A stretch of DNA of 64,000 nt from Cupriavidus necator N-1 (GCF_000219215.1 NC_015726.1:3162001-3226000), one strand, 5' to 3'; positions 40,025 through 51,146 are shown, numbered from the stretch's first letter. The notes: generated from the letters alone by a model not told the origin. A program made the numbers and translations.

Positions 40025-41356
40025 TTACTCCGCACGCGGCAGGTCGAAGCTGAACGCGGTCCACTGGCCCAGTTCGCTCTCGGCATACAGCTGCCCGCCG
40101 TGGCGCTCCACCACCGCGTAGCTGATCGACAGGCCCAGGCCAAGCCCCTGCCCCACCTCGCGCGTGGTGAAGAACGGCTCGAACACGCGCGCCAGGTTTT
40201 CCTGGGGGATGCCAGGGCCGTTGTCGCGCACCATGATGTGCAGGCGGTGGTTGTCCCACCGGGCCGTGGTATGGATCGCCGGCGCGGCCGTGCCCGCCTT
40301 GCGCATGGCCAGCGCGGCATTCGAGAACAGGTTGATCAGCACGCCGATGATGGCCGCCTCGTCGCCCAGCACCAGGGTGTCGGCAGGCAGTTCGCGGCTG
40401 AGGCTGACGCCGCGCAGCTCATGCGCGGTCAGCCGGATCGACGAATCGAGCGCCTTCTCGAACAGGAACGGCGTGCCTTCCACCTCGGCGCCCGGCTTGC
40501 GGTAGGCAAAGGTCTTGAGGTCGGAGACGATATGCTGGATGCGCTGCATCCCCTGCTTGGCGTCGACCAGGCACTCTTCCAGCGAAGGGTTCTCCTTGGC
40601 CTGCGGCTCTTCCATCGCCACCTCGATCGCCATCAGGCAGAAGTTGACCGGGTTGTTCACCTCGTGCAGCAGCCCGGCCGCCAGCGTACCGATGGCGGCC
40701 ATCTTCTCCTGCTGCAGCATCTGGCCCTTGATGTCGGCCAGCCGGCGGTTGATCACCTCGAGCTCAGTATTCTTCTCGGCGACCTCGTCCTTCAGACGGA
40801 ACAACATGAAGCGCGCCCGCTCGTTGAAGAAGGTATAGACCCCGCTGGCCGCCGCGGCGAACAGCAGGAACAGTGAATTGGCGATAAAAGCGCCCACCGG
40901 CTCGATGCCGCCGGGGTGGAACAGGCATGCCAGTACGTACAGCAGGTACGAGAGCACGCCGAACACCAGGTTCTGCCACAAGCCGAACGGCAGCGCGATG
41001 CCCGACGCGAAGATCGCGAGGTTAAGCCCGACGTAGTATGGCGACTGCGCCCCTTCAGTCTGCCAGATCATCCACGCAATCATGATCTGTGGCAGCAGCA
41101 GCCACGTCAGCGTCAGCCATGGCGCGAAGCGGCGCCCCGCAGCGCTGTACAGCACCACCACCACGCCCGCGATCAACAGCGACACCAGCACGCGCGCCAC
41201 CCCGAAGGCAAGCTGCTGCTGCGGATACTGGCCGTAATCGAGTCCGACGCCGAGCAGAACCAGCGCGATCGCGGTATAGGCGCCGCCACGGCTGAATGCC
41301 AGGCGAAAGTCAGCCAGCTCGGACTGGTAGCCGGCGTAGAGTTGGTTGGTGCTCAT
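40025..41356 (-). CDS. phcS: Sensor histidine kinase PhcS-like
   Basis: This 443-residue inner-membrane kinase is the likely receptor for the PhcB-made methyl ester signal. About six hydrophobic segments fill residues 25-175. A helical linker (KDEVAEKNTELEVINRRLAD) and HisKA follow, with phospho-His231 in GLLHEVNNPVNF, close to the His230 I recall for R. pseudosolanacearum PhcS. The HATPase has an N-box (LINLFSNAALAM), G1 (VRDNGPGIP), an F-box (FEPFFTT) and G2 (GLGLGLSISY). The ATG at 41356 lies 22 nt after phcB. Confidence 0.9.
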   Translation of the reverse strand: MSTNQLYAGYQSELADFRLAFSRGGAYTAIALVLLGVGLDYGQYPQQQLAFGVARVLVSLLIAGVVVVLYSAAGRRFAPWLTLTWLLLPQIMIAWMIWQTEGAQSPYYVGLNLAIFASGIALPFGLWQNLVFGVLSYLLYVLACLFHPGGIEPVGAFIANSLFLLFAAAASGVYTFFNERARFMLFRLKDEVAEKNTELEVINRRLADIKGQMLQQEKMAAIGTLAAGLLHEVNNPVNFCLMAIEVAMEEPQAKENPSLEECLVDAKQGMQRIQHIVSDLKTFAYRKPGAEVEGTPFLFEKALDSSIRLTAHELRGVSLSRELPADTLVLGDEAAIIGVLINLFSNAALAMRKAGTAAPAIHTTARWDNHRLHIMVRDNGPGIPQENLARVFEPFFTTREVGQGLGLGLSISYAVVERHGGQLYAESELGQWTAFSFDLPRAE

Positions 41357-41378
41357 GGCGTGCCCCGCAAGGACTGCT

Positions 41379-42770
41379 TCAGTCAATGGTGGCTTCCGCA
41401 AATACGTTGACGCCGGTGGCATCGCCGTAAATGCGGTGCGAGTGCGAATTTTCAGGCAGTAGCTGCGCCATGCCCGCGTCGTCGCGGTAGATCAGGTACC
41501 ACTCCAGCAGGTGTTCCATGCCGAATTTCTCAGGATTGTCGACGTGGACGTTGGTTACCAGAATCTGCCCTCCGTGCCGCGAGCGGGAGGCGAAATACGA
41601 GAGTAGCCGCGTACACACCTTGTCGGACAGGTAGTCGAACAGGCCCGCACAATAGACCGCGTCGAACTCCCTTGCACTGATATCGTCCGGCGAGATGCGC
41701 CGCTTGAGCAGTTCATGCACGGACTGGTGCACCATCTCGACGGCAACCTTGCTCCCGGCGCTGGTGGCCGAGCGTTCGATCGTGCTACGCGTGAACTCCA
41801 GCGTCTCTTCGCTGAAGTCGACCAACTGGAACGACAGCAGTTCGGGGTTGGGGTATTCGCGCACGAAGCGCTGGATCTCGAAGGCAGGGCCGCAGCCCAC
41901 GTTGAGCACGCGGAACGGCCGGCCAGCGGCGCGCGCGCGATCGGCTTGGCGCGTCAGGAAATCGATCAGCAGTTCGATGCGGTTGCGGTGCGCGGTCGCC
42001 ACCGCCGCCTTGAGGAAGGCGGTGTTGACGATCTGGAAATAGGTGGTGGGACCCTGCTGCGGGTCGTTCAGGATCTGGTTCACCATCTCGTAGTCGCCGG
42101 CATAGCCGAGCGGCTTGGTGAAGGTGCGGTATACGAACGGCGCCCGCAGCAAGAGCGGGTGCAGCGCCGACTGCGCGTAAGTGCGGTGCACCGGCGCGAT
42201 CTCCGGATCCACGCGCTGGGCCTCGCCCTCAAGCCAATCCAGGTATGTCTTTGTCTTGACCATGATGGGCGTGGCCAGCTCGTAGAAGACGTCCTCGCGG
42301 AGCTTGCCTTCAATCTTTGGCAGCGATTCGGTCATGTCGACCTGCTCGACCCAGCGCGACACTTCGGACAGGAACGCGCGCATCTCGTTGACCACGATCT
42401 GGTAGTCGCGCCGGATATTGAAGCGCGTGTCCCAGTCCTGCACAAAAAGCTCGGCTTCGCGCGCGACTGACTTGGGCTCGTTGGTCAGGTCCGTCAGTTC
42501 GCGCCACTCGTCGATCAGCGTCAGCGACACCACGGCGGTCAGGCCGGTGTTCACCAGGCTCATCACCACGGCCTTGCCGAGGTAGGCGTTCTTGGCCCCC
42601 ATGCGGACGCTGAGTTCGCTCAGCACCTCGCTGACCTGCACGATCGAATACGGATTGTAGATTTCCATCACCAGAGACTTTCTCTGGAGATTGATGATCG
42701 TGCCCCGCACCTGCTCGCCCTGCGAGTTGCGGAAACCAACTACCGGATCGATTTGCGTTTTGGAATACAC
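41379..42770 (-). CDS. phcB: PhcB-like SAM-dependent methyltransferase (3-hydroxy fatty acid methyl ester autoinducer synthase)
   Basis: From GTG 42770 the product is 463 residues. The C-terminal half is a class I methyltransferase: motif I VLNVGCGPAFEIQ (about 288-300), an acidic loop in FQLVDFSEETL and AVYCAGLFDYL for later motifs. The N-terminal about 280 residues are a separate domain beginning TQIDPVVGFRN, with RGTIINLQRKSLVMEI resembling a PilZ-type beta strand pair. In Ralstonia, PhcB methylates 3-hydroxy fatty acids to give 3-OH PAME or MAME. The frame extends to a TTG at 42818, and neither start has a good ribosome site, so the N-terminus is uncertain. Confidence 0.87.
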   Translation of the reverse strand: MYSKTQIDPVVGFRNSQGEQVRGTIINLQRKSLVMEIYNPYSIVQVSEVLSELSVRMGAKNAYLGKAVVMSLVNTGLTAVVSLTLIDEWRELTDLTNEPKSVAREAELFVQDWDTRFNIRRDYQIVVNEMRAFLSEVSRWVEQVDMTESLPKIEGKLREDVFYELATPIMVKTKTYLDWLEGEAQRVDPEIAPVHRTYAQSALHPLLLRAPFVYRTFTKPLGYAGDYEMVNQILNDPQQGPTTYFQIVNTAFLKAAVATAHRNRIELLIDFLTRQADRARAAGRPFRVLNVGCGPAFEIQRFVREYPNPELLSFQLVDFSEETLEFTRSTIERSATSAGSKVAVEMVHQSVHELLKRRISPDDISAREFDAVYCAGLFDYLSDKVCTRLLSYFASRSRHGGQILVTNVHVDNPEKFGMEHLLEWYLIYRDDAGMAQLLPENSHSHRIYGDATGVNVFAEATID

Positions 42771-43058
42771 GGTATTGCGCCAGGGAAAACCGAGAAACGC
42801 TGCGGACCGTACAGGCAAGGCGGAACGGCCAGGTACAGCATGAGGGGCGAGGAGGTCGCGGGGATGGCTACCGGTATCGGGACATGCAGCGAATGCTCAT
42901 AGTGATGCGCTTTAGCCGGTTGCGGGCATGGCTGCCCCCGCCTTGGCAGGAGTAGCATTGCCCCGATCAAGGAGGAATTGCCGCGGGCCATTGTACTGTG
43001 CCCGTCGGGGGTCGTACAACCAAGTGCCCTGGCAGGCGCCTGAATGATGCCGGACAAC
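42771..43058. other. Upstream region of the phc operon
   Basis: This region of about 290 nt between phcB and the YceI gene contains the candidate phc promoter (listed separately). It also contains about 210 nt of transcribed leader. Within the leader a minus-strand ATG near 42843 opens a short frame that ends inside phcB, out of frame; I do not call it a gene. No other clear motif was seen. Confidence 0.5.
42990..43019 (-). promoter_or_regulatory. Candidate sigma-70 promoter of phcBSRQ
   Basis: On the minus strand TTGTAC (43014-43019) and TACAAT (42990-42995) are 18 nt apart. The -10 is a strong match (5/6) and the -35 a weak one (3/6). The transcript would start near 42983, giving a leader of about 210 nt before the phcB GTG. 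Confidence 0.45.
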
Positions 43059-43083
43059 AAAAAAGGCCGGCATGGCCGGCCTT
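43059..43083 (-). terminator. Rho-independent terminator of the yceI-b561 operon
   Basis: A 9-bp perfect stem (AAGGCCGGC arms at 43063-43071 and 43075-43083) is followed on the minus strand by a T-run, 37 nt past the YceI stop. Confidence 0.88.
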
Positions 43084-43119
43084 GACTGCCTGGAAGCCCG
43101 GCGCAGCGGGCTGGCACGC

Positions 43120-43710
43120 TCAGTCCGCGCGCACGCCTTCCACCTGGATGGCGAGCTTGACCTCGGGCTTGAAGCCCATTTTCACGCCATAGTCCAGGCC
43201 GAAGTCGGCACGGTTGAAATGGCCCACGGCGTCGGCGCCGCAGGCTTCGCGCTTGAGCATCGGGTGCTGGATGCACTTGAAGTCGCGGATTTCCAGCTTA
43301 ACCGGCTTGGACACGCCGCGCAGCGTCAGCATGCCGTCAACCTCGGTCGGCACGTCGCCCTTGAACTTGGAGAACTTGCCCTTGTAGACGGCCTCGGGGA
43401 AGGCTTCCACGTCGAACATGTCCGGGCCCTTGGCGTGCTGGTTCAGCTTGGCATTGCCGAAATCGATCGAAGCCGGGTCGATCTTGACCTCGACCGAGCC
43501 CGCCTTGGCGGCACGGTCCAGCGTGACCACGCCGCTGGACTTGTCGAACTTGCCGCGCCAGGTCGACAGGCCGCCCAGGTGGTCGGCCTCGAAGCTCGGG
43601 TAGGTGTGGGTCGGATCGAGGTTGTACGTCACGGTATTGGCCGAAGCCACGCCGAAAGCGGCAGTTGCGGAAATGGCCGCGACGGCGGCAACGAGGAAAC
43701 GCAGTTTCAT
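43120..43710 (-). CDS. YceI family periplasmic protein (copy 1)
   Basis: This is a 196-residue secreted lipocalin-like beta-barrel that binds polyisoprenoid or amphipathic lipids. The signal peptide ([20 protein letters not shown], cleaved after about residue 25 at ASA-N) precedes [19 protein letters not shown], the YceI start motif, then [32 protein letters not shown] and a C-terminal [14 protein letters not shown]. It carries an extra Cys-containing loop ([13 protein letters not shown]) that the second copy lacks. ATG 43710 was chosen because it starts the signal peptide. Confidence 0.93.
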   Translation of the reverse strand: MKLRFLVAAVAAISATAAFGVASANTVTYNLDPTHTYPSFEADHLGGLSTWRGKFDKSSGVVTLDRAAKAGSVEVKIDPASIDFGNAKLNQHAKGPDMFDVEAFPEAVYKGKFSKFKGDVPTEVDGMLTLRGVSKPVKLEIRDFKCIQHPMLKREACGADAVGHFNRADFGLDYGVKMGFKPEVKLAIQVEGVRAD

Positions 43711-43793
43711 GAAATCTCCCGACAAATCAGGTTGGGGCGGAACGTTCTCAGGAACGTCGATTGGGTACGTCAGCGGAATACCGGCCTTGCTTC

Positions 43794-44363
43794 CTACTTC
43801 TTGGCCAGCACGATACGGAATTTGATCTGCACGTCGTCGGCCACCACGGAAGTGTCCTTCCATTCGCCGTCGCCGATATTGAAGACCGTGCGCTTGATCG
43901 GCAGCGCGCCCTCAAACACCTGGACCGCGCCTTCCTGGCGGTAGGTGGCGGGCACCACCACGTCCACGGTCTTGCCCTTGATGGTCAGCTTGCCGGCCAC
44001 GTCGTACTTGCCCGGCGTGCCGTTCTTGATGCTGGTGGACTGGAACACGGCCTTGGGGTACTTGGCGGCGTCAAACCAGTCCTTGCCCTTCACTTCCTTG
44101 GTGGTCTCGGCGTCGCCGATCTCGAAGCTGGACACATCGATCTCGACCTTGGCCGACGAGGTCGCCAGCTTGGCCGGGTCGAAGCTGACCGCGGCATCGA
44201 ACTTCTTGAACTTGCCTTCCATCGGCACGCCAATCTGGCGCGCGACCGCGGTCACCGAGCTCTTGGCGGCGTCAACCTGCGCCCAGGCCAGGTTGGCGGC
44301 AATGCCGGAGGCGGCCAGGACGGCGGCGATGACGAGCGAGCCGCGGCGGGAATTGCGTTTCAT
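43794..44363 (-). CDS. YceI family periplasmic protein (copy 2)
   Basis: This is a 189-residue YceI paralogue with a signal peptide ([20 protein letters not shown], cut after about residue 29). The mature part begins [20 protein letters not shown] and includes [36 protein letters not shown] and [14 protein letters not shown]. It lies between cytochrome b561 (68 nt upstream) and the other YceI gene (83 nt downstream). E. coli also pairs a b561-like gene with yceI, suggesting a membrane redox or quinone-lipid role. Confidence 0.93.
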   Translation of the reverse strand: MKRNSRRGSLVIAAVLAASGIAANLAWAQVDAAKSSVTAVARQIGVPMEGKFKKFDAAVSFDPAKLATSSAKVEIDVSSFEIGDAETTKEVKGKDWFDAAKYPKAVFQSTSIKNGTPGKYDVAGKLTIKGKTVDVVVPATYRQEGAVQVFEGALPIKRTVFNIGDGEWKDTSVVADDVQIKFRIVLAKK

Positions 44364-44431
44364 CTCAAAAAACTCCTGTCAGGGTCGGCGCAGCGCGCCG
44401 CGGTACGGAAAAAGTTGGCCGGGGCGGCGCC

Positions 44432-44986
44432 TCAGCGCAGGAACGGCAGCATCCGGCCCAGCGTGCCGTCGCGGTCGACGAACTGGTGCTTGACCGCCGC
44501 CGCTGCATGGACAACGACCACAGCCGCCATCAGGTAGTTCAGCCAGATATGGACAAATTTCAGTACTTCTTTCAGTTCGTCGTTCTTTTCCAGCAGCGCC
44601 GGCATCTTCCACAGGCCCAGGTAGACCACCGGCACGCCCGCGGCCGAGCTGTAGAGGTAGCCGCTGATCGGCACGATCACGATCAGCAGGTACAGCAGGT
44701 GATGGGCGCCGGCCGCAGCCCTGGCCTGCCAGGCCGGCGTGCCGGGCGCCGCCGGCGGTGCCGCATGGGTTGCACGCCACAGCACGCGCAGCACGGCAAC
44801 CGCGAAGATCGTCACGCCCAGCCACTTGTGCCAGGAGTAGAGCTTGAGCTTGGTCGGCGTCAGCCCCGGAATGCCCGTCATGTACAGGCCGAGCCCGAAC
44901 GCGGCGAAGATCGCCAGCGCAATGACCCAGTGCAAGGCGATCGCGGTGGCACCGTAGCCGGTGGGGGCATTGGCGGTAGAACGCAT
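44432..44986 (-). CDS. Cytochrome b561 family protein (YceJ/CybB-like)
   Basis: This is a 184-residue four-helix inner-membrane di-heme cytochrome. Candidate heme-ligand histidines lie in ALHWVIALAIF (about residue 19), SWHKWLGVTIF, AAGAHHLLYLLIV and FVHIWLNYLMA. It is likely to oxidise quinol or move electrons to periplasmic partners. The ATG at 44986 follows GAGAGGAAT. It heads the three-gene b561-yceI-yceI unit, which ends at the 43059 terminator. Confidence 0.92.
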   Translation of the reverse strand: MRSTANAPTGYGATAIALHWVIALAIFAAFGLGLYMTGIPGLTPTKLKLYSWHKWLGVTIFAVAVLRVLWRATHAAPPAAPGTPAWQARAAAGAHHLLYLLIVIVPISGYLYSSAAGVPVVYLGLWKMPALLEKNDELKEVLKFVHIWLNYLMAAVVVVHAAAAVKHQFVDRDGTLGRMLPFLR

Positions 44987-45204
44987 CGGATTCCTCTCGC
45001 TCGCGCAGGAGCGTTTCACAATTTTGGGGAAGGCACCGGCGAGGGCGGACCCGCCCGTGCGCTTACGATTCTCGCATTATTGCGGCGGGCTGTGCGCCGA
45101 TGAAGGACAGTCCTTCATTAAGTTATTCAAATGCTTTGAAGTGACATTCTGTCGCAAGCGGCACAAAGCCGCAGCGACCTGCCGGCCGCGCTGCGCCAGA
45201 AAAG

Positions 45205-45232
45205 CAAAAAGCCATCCTCGCGGATGGCTTTT
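45205..45232 (-). terminator. Rho-independent terminator of purB
   Basis: On the minus strand AAAAGCCATCC, a GCGA loop and GGATGGCTTTTT form a strong hairpin with a T-run, about 38 nt after the purB stop. Confidence 0.88.
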
Positions 45233-45269
45233 GCAGCACGTCGCCCCGATTCGGGGGCGGAATGTGGCG

Positions 45270-47005
<1,736 letters not shown>

Positions 47006-47021
47006 AGCTCAAGGGGAGAAC

Positions 47022-47636
47022 ATGAAGCTGTATGCGTCCCGGACCAGTCCCTACGCGCGCAAGGTGCGCGTGGTGATGGCCGAGAAAAAGATCGAGTGCC
47101 AGCTCATCGAAGAGGATGTCTGGTCGCCCGAGACCAGGATCGGCCAGTTCAACCCGCTCGGCAAAGTGCCTTGCCTGGTCATGGAAGACGGCGGCGCGAT
47201 CTTCGATTCGCGCGTGATCGTCGAATATGTCGACACCTTGACGCCGGTCGGCCGGATGATCCCGCAGGGCGGGCGCGAGCGCCTGGAAGTCCGCTGCTGG
47301 GAGGCGCTCGCCGACGGCCTGCTCGACGCTGCGCTGCTGGTGCGCCTGGAGGCAACCCAGCGCGAGCCGCACGAGCGCAGCGAGCGCTGGGTGCAACGCC
47401 AGCGCGGCAAGATCGACGCGGCGCTGGTGGCCATGGCGCACGGCCTGGCCGACCGCCCCTTCTGCACTGGCACGCACTATTCGCTGGCCGACGTGGCGGT
47501 GGGCTGCGCGCTGTCCTACCTGGACTTCCGCTTCCCCGAGATCGCCTGGCGCGAGAGCCATCCCAACCTGGCGGCGCTGGAGGAAAAGCTGTCCAAACGC
47601 CAGTCGTTTATCGATACGGAGCCGCCGCGCGGCTGA
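47022..47636 (+). CDS. Glutathione S-transferase family protein
   Basis: This 204-residue protein has a thioredoxin-fold N-terminal domain (MKLYASRTSPYARKVRVVMA, then NPLGKVPCLVMEDGGAIFDS with the GSH-binding Pro, Glu/Asp and Ser) and an all-helical C-terminal domain (GTHYSLADVAVGCALSYLDF). It resembles E. coli YibF. The substrate is unknown. The ATG is preceded by AAGGGGAG and by the large inverted repeat at 46934. It converges on mnmA. Confidence 0.9.
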   Translation: MKLYASRTSPYARKVRVVMAEKKIECQLIEEDVWSPETRIGQFNPLGKVPCLVMEDGGAIFDSRVIVEYVDTLTPVGRMIPQGGRERLEVRCWEALADGLLDAALLVRLEATQREPHERSERWVQRQRGKIDAALVAMAHGLADRPFCTGTHYSLADVAVGCALSYLDFRFPEIAWRESHPNLAALEEKLSKRQSFIDTEPPRG

Positions 47637-47654
47637 TCCGCAGCGGCCGACAAG

Positions 47655-47696
47655 AAAACACCCGCCTCGAGCGGTCGCCTCGAGCGGGTGTTTTTT
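47655..47696. terminator. Bidirectional terminator between GST and mnmA
   Basis: AAAACACCCGC and CTCGAG pair with the downstream CTCGAG and CGGGTGTTTTTT, with one bulge and a short loop. A-run and T-run flanks let it act on both strands for the convergent genes. It lies 18 nt past the GST stop and 16 nt past the mnmA stop. Confidence 0.87.
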
Positions 47697-47712
47697 CGTG
47701 CAGCGGCAGCGC

Positions 47713-48798
47713 TTACTGGATGATGCCGCCGCCCAGACAGATGTCGCCGTCATACAGCACCGCCGACTGGCCGGGAGTAACCGCCCATTGCGCCTCGGCA
47801 AACCCGAGCGTCAGCGCGTCGCCGTCCACCGCCTGCACCGTGCAGGCGGCATCGCTCTGGCGGTAGCGCGTCTTGGCCGCCATCGGCGCGCCCGCGGCAG
47901 GCGGCTCGCCGGCCACCCAGGACAGGTCCGACGCGGTCAGCACCGGCGTCAGCAGCCACGGGTGGTCGTGGCCCTGCACCACGTAAAGCGTATTGTTCGC
48001 CATATCCTTGCGCGCCACATACCAGGCATCGCCGTTGCCGTCGCGGCTGCCGCCCAGGCCAATGCCCTTGCGCTGGCCCAGCGTGTAGAAGGCCAGGCCG
48101 ATATGCTCGCCCACGACCTTGCCCTCGGGCGCCTTCATCGGGCCCGGCTTGGTCGGCAGGTAGCGGTTCAGGAAATCGCGGAACGGGCGCTCGCCGATAA
48201 AGCAGATGCCGGTGGAGTCCTTCTTTTTCGCGTTCGGCAGGCCGATCTCGGCGGCAATCTCGCGCACGCGCGTCTTGGGGATCTCGCCCAGCGGGAACAG
48301 CGTGCGCGACAGCTGCGCCTGGTTCAGCCGGTGCAGGAAGTAGCTCTGGTCCTTGGTATGGTCGAGCGCCTTGAGCAGCTCGAACCGGCCGGCCGCGTTC
48401 TGCCGCACGCGCGCATAGTGGCCGGTGGCGATGGTTTCCGCCCCCAGCGACATGGCATGGTCGAGGAAGGCCTTGAACTTGATCTCGGCATTGCACAACA
48501 CGTCCGGGTTGGGCGTGCGCCCGGCGGAGTATTCGCGCAGGAAGTCGGCAAAGACCCGGTCCTTGTACTCGGCGGCAAAGTTGACCGCCTCCACGTCAAC
48601 GCCGATCAGGTCGGCCACCGACACCACGTCCAGCCAGTCCTGGCGCGTGGAGCAGTACTCGCTGTCGTCATCGTCTTCCCAGTTCTTCATGAACAGGCCG
48701 ATGACCTCGTAGCCCTGCTGCTTGAGCAGCCACGCGGTCACCGATGAATCGACCCCGCCCGACATGCCCACGACGACACGTTTTCCCGCACCACTCAC
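47713..48798 (-). CDS. mnmA: tRNA-specific 2-thiouridylase MnmA
   Basis: MnmA thiolates uridine-34 of Lys, Glu and Gln tRNAs. The 361 residues have the PP-loop [18 protein letters not shown] (about 8-25), the catalytic Cys in [12 protein letters not shown] (about 104) and the second Cys in [13 protein letters not shown] (about 200), plus [13 protein letters not shown]. Translation starts at GTG 48798, overlapping the nudJ-like stop by 4 nt. Confidence 0.96.
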   Translation of the reverse strand: MSGAGKRVVVGMSGGVDSSVTAWLLKQQGYEVIGLFMKNWEDDDDSEYCSTRQDWLDVVSVADLIGVDVEAVNFAAEYKDRVFADFLREYSAGRTPNPDVLCNAEIKFKAFLDHAMSLGAETIATGHYARVRQNAAGRFELLKALDHTKDQSYFLHRLNQAQLSRTLFPLGEIPKTRVREIAAEIGLPNAKKKDSTGICFIGERPFRDFLNRYLPTKPGPMKAPEGKVVGEHIGLAFYTLGQRKGIGLGGSRDGNGDAWYVARKDMANNTLYVVQGHDHPWLLTPVLTASDLSWVAGEPPAAGAPMAAKTRYRQSDAACTVQAVDGDALTLGFAEAQWAVTPGQSAVLYDGDICLGGGIIQ

Positions 48799-49298
48799 AG
48801 CTGCACTCCCAGCGGGACGGCCGCGGCCAGCGCCGACGGGTGCGTGTACAAGGCGTCCAGCGCAAAGCGCTTGCCGGCCAGGTAGTCGTTGACGCAGGCC
48901 ATCACCAGCGGCGAACGGTGACGCTCCGGGCAGGCGCGCAGTTCTTCCGCGCTCATCCAGACCGTGCGCACGATGCCGGTATCGAGCTGGCGGCCGGCGT
49001 CGAGCGAGCCGAGGTCGCCGGTAAAGGCAAAGCGCACATAGGTCACATCGGTGCCGGTGCGCGACGACAGCGAACGGCCCATGTAGCAGCCCAGCAGCGC
49101 GCGCGGCTCAAAGGTGTGCGCGGTCTCTTCCAGGGTTTCGCGGATCACGGCGCGGATCAGGCTCTCGCCCGGGTCCAGGTGCCCGGCGGGCTGGTTCAGG
49201 CGCAGCCCGTCGGCGGTTTCCTCTTCGACCAGCAGAAAGCGTCCACCGCGCTCGATCACGGCGGCAACGGTCACGCTGGCATTCCAGTCACTTGACAT
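48795..49298 (-). CDS. nudJ: Nudix hydrolase, NudJ-like
   Basis: This 167-residue Nudix phosphatase has the Nudix box [20 protein letters not shown] (about 40-59, Thr at the usual final Gly) and an N-terminal [21 protein letters not shown]. coli nudJ, which hydrolyses thiamine and other pyrophosphates, is likewise adjacent to mnmA. The frame could begin at TTG 49307, but the ATG at 49298 is preferred. It is divergent from pntAA across about 290 nt in which I see no clear motif. Confidence 0.88.
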   Translation of the reverse strand: MSSDWNASVTVAAVIERGGRFLLVEEETADGLRLNQPAGHLDPGESLIRAVIRETLEETAHTFEPRALLGCYMGRSLSSRTGTDVTYVRFAFTGDLGSLDAGRQLDTGIVRTVWMSAEELRACPERHRSPLVMACVNDYLAGKRFALDALYTHPSALAAAVPLGVQL

Positions 49299-49584
49299 GA
49301 TGCTCAATTTTTAGGCAATCCCGCATTCTACCGGTTGCGGGCCCATCGTGCAGCGCCGCCGACCCGCCATGGCCCCCGGCCGATGAGCCCGCCTGGTGCT
49401 GAATTGCCGGCTGCAACTACCCTTTGGCGGTCGCCGCAAAAGCCGACCGGCCGGTCACCGTTGAACGTCAGATTCCTGTAAGCTGCGAAAAAATTGTTGC
49501 GCTGCGGCTTAAGCCTGCGGCGCGCACGGGCCAGCCGTCGGTCCGCCCAACCAGACAAGACGCCAGCTAAAGGAGAAATTGACG

Positions 49585-50706
49585 ATGTACATCGGCATCC
49601 CGCAGGAGACGCGGGCCGGCGAGACTCGCGTCGCCGCCACCCCGGAGACAGTCAAGAAGTACGTCGCCCAGGGCCACAAGGTGGTCGTGCAGGCCGGCGC
49701 CGGCGTAAGCGCCAGCCAGCCCGACGGCGCGTATGAGGCGGTCGGCGCCACCATCGGCACCGCAGCCGAAGCACTGGGCGCGCAACTGGTTTTGAAGGTG
49801 CGCGCGCCGGACGCCGCCGAACTGGCGCAGATGAAGCCAGGCGCCGTACTGGTCGGCATGCTCAATCCCTTCGACGCCGAGAACAACGCGCGCATGTCCG
49901 CTGCGAACATCACCGCCTTTGCCCTGGAAGCCGCGCCGCGCACCACGCGCGCGCAGAGCATGGACGTGCTGTCGTCGCAGGCCAACATCGCCGGCTACAA
50001 GGCCGTGCTGGTGGCCGCGCACCACTACCAGCGCTTCATGCCGATGCTGATGACCGCCGCCGGCACCGTCAAGGCCGCGCGCGTGCTGATCCTGGGCGCG
50101 GGCGTCGCCGGCCTGCAGGCCATCGCCACGGCCAAGCGGCTCGGTGCGGTGATCGAGGCCTCCGATGTGCGCCCAGCGGTCAAGGAACAGATCGAATCGC
50201 TCGGCGCCAAGTTCCTCGACGTGCCCTTCCTCACCGATGAAGAGCGCGAGATCGCCCAGGGCGTCGGCGGCTATGCCCGCCCGATGCCGCCGGACTGGAT
50301 GAAGCGCCAGGCCGAGCTGGTGCACCAGCGCGCCGTCCAGGCCGACATCGTCATCACCACCGCACTGATCCCGGGCCGCAAGGCGCCGGTGCTGCTGCAG
50401 GAAACCACCGTGGCGCAGATGAAACCCGGCTCGGTGGTGGTAGACCTGGCCGCGGCACAGGGCGGCAACTGCCCGCTGACGGTGGCCGACGAAGTGGTCA
50501 ACCACAACGGCGTCATCATCATCGGCCACACCAACCTGGCCAGCATGGTCGCGGCCGACGCCTCGGCGCTCTATGCCCGCAACGTGCTGGACTTCCTCAA
50601 GCTGGTCGTCGACAAGGACGGCCAGTTCACGCTGAACCTTGAAGACGACATCGTCGCGGCCTGCCTGATGTGCAGGGACGGCCAGATCGTGCGAGAGGCG
50701 GCGTAA
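49585..50706 (+). CDS. pntAA: NAD(P) transhydrogenase subunit alpha part 1 (PntAA)
   Basis: This is the soluble NAD(H)-binding subunit of proton-translocating transhydrogenase, which makes NADPH from NADH. The 373 residues include MYIGIPQETRAGETRVAATP, MLNPFDAENNARM, YKAVLVAAHHYQRFMPMLMT, the dinucleotide motif RVLILGAGVAGLQAIATAKR (about 170-189) and GSVVVDLAAAQGGNCPLT. The ATG at 49585 follows AAGGAG. It is the first gene of an operon with panD, pntAB and pntB. The subunits are split as in Rhodospirillum, not fused as in E. coli. Confidence 0.96.
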   Translation: MYIGIPQETRAGETRVAATPETVKKYVAQGHKVVVQAGAGVSASQPDGAYEAVGATIGTAAEALGAQLVLKVRAPDAAELAQMKPGAVLVGMLNPFDAENNARMSAANITAFALEAAPRTTRAQSMDVLSSQANIAGYKAVLVAAHHYQRFMPMLMTAAGTVKAARVLILGAGVAGLQAIATAKRLGAVIEASDVRPAVKEQIESLGAKFLDVPFLTDEEREIAQGVGGYARPMPPDWMKRQAELVHQRAVQADIVITTALIPGRKAPVLLQETTVAQMKPGSVVVDLAAAQGGNCPLTVADEVVNHNGVIIIGHTNLASMVAADASALYARNVLDFLKLVVDKDGQFTLNLEDDIVAACLMCRDGQIVREAA

Positions 50707-50763
50707 TTTCCACGGGAGCCGTGCGCCCACTGCTTTTGCATCAAATATAAGGACGTATCACCC

Positions 50764-51126
50764 ATGCAACGCATCATGCTCCGCGCCAAGCTCCACCGCG
50801 TCACCGTGACGCAGGCGGACCTCAACTACGAGGGTTCGTGCGGCATCGATCAGGACCTGCTGGACGCTGCCGACATGAAGGAGTTCGAGAAGATCGAGCT
50901 GTACAACGTGAACAACGGCGAGCGCTTCTCCACCTACATCATCAAGGGCGAGCGCGGCAGCGGCGAGATCTCGCTGAACGGCGCCGCGGCGCGCCGCGCG
51001 CACCTGGGCGACCAGCTGATCATCTGCACCTACGCGCCGATGAGCGACGAGGAGATCGCCGCCTACAAGCCCAAGGTCATCCTGGTGAACGAGAACAACG
51101 GCATCAAGGAAATCAAGAAGTTCTGA
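50764..51126 (+). CDS. panD: Aspartate 1-decarboxylase
   Basis: PanD makes beta-alanine from aspartate for pantothenate. It is synthesised as an inactive proenzyme that cleaves itself to give a pyruvoyl group. The self-cleavage site is the Gly-Ser in [14 protein letters not shown] (Ser25). Other conserved segments are [40 protein letters not shown] and [11 protein letters not shown]. The 120-residue length is normal. It sits between pntAA (57 nt upstream) and pntAB (155 nt downstream), an unusual place. An AAGGACG site precedes the ATG. Confidence 0.96.
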   Translation: MQRIMLRAKLHRVTVTQADLNYEGSCGIDQDLLDAADMKEFEKIELYNVNNGERFSTYIIKGERGSGEISLNGAAARRAHLGDQLIICTYAPMSDEEIAAYKPKVILVNENNGIKEIKKF

Positions 51127-51146
51127 TGGCGGCCTGCCGCAGGGTT

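Noticed and set aside
42740..43276. Minus-strand frame crossing the phcB start, possible leader peptide
   Set aside because: No ribosome site; the composition is random and it crosses the YceI terminator. It was not kept as a gene.
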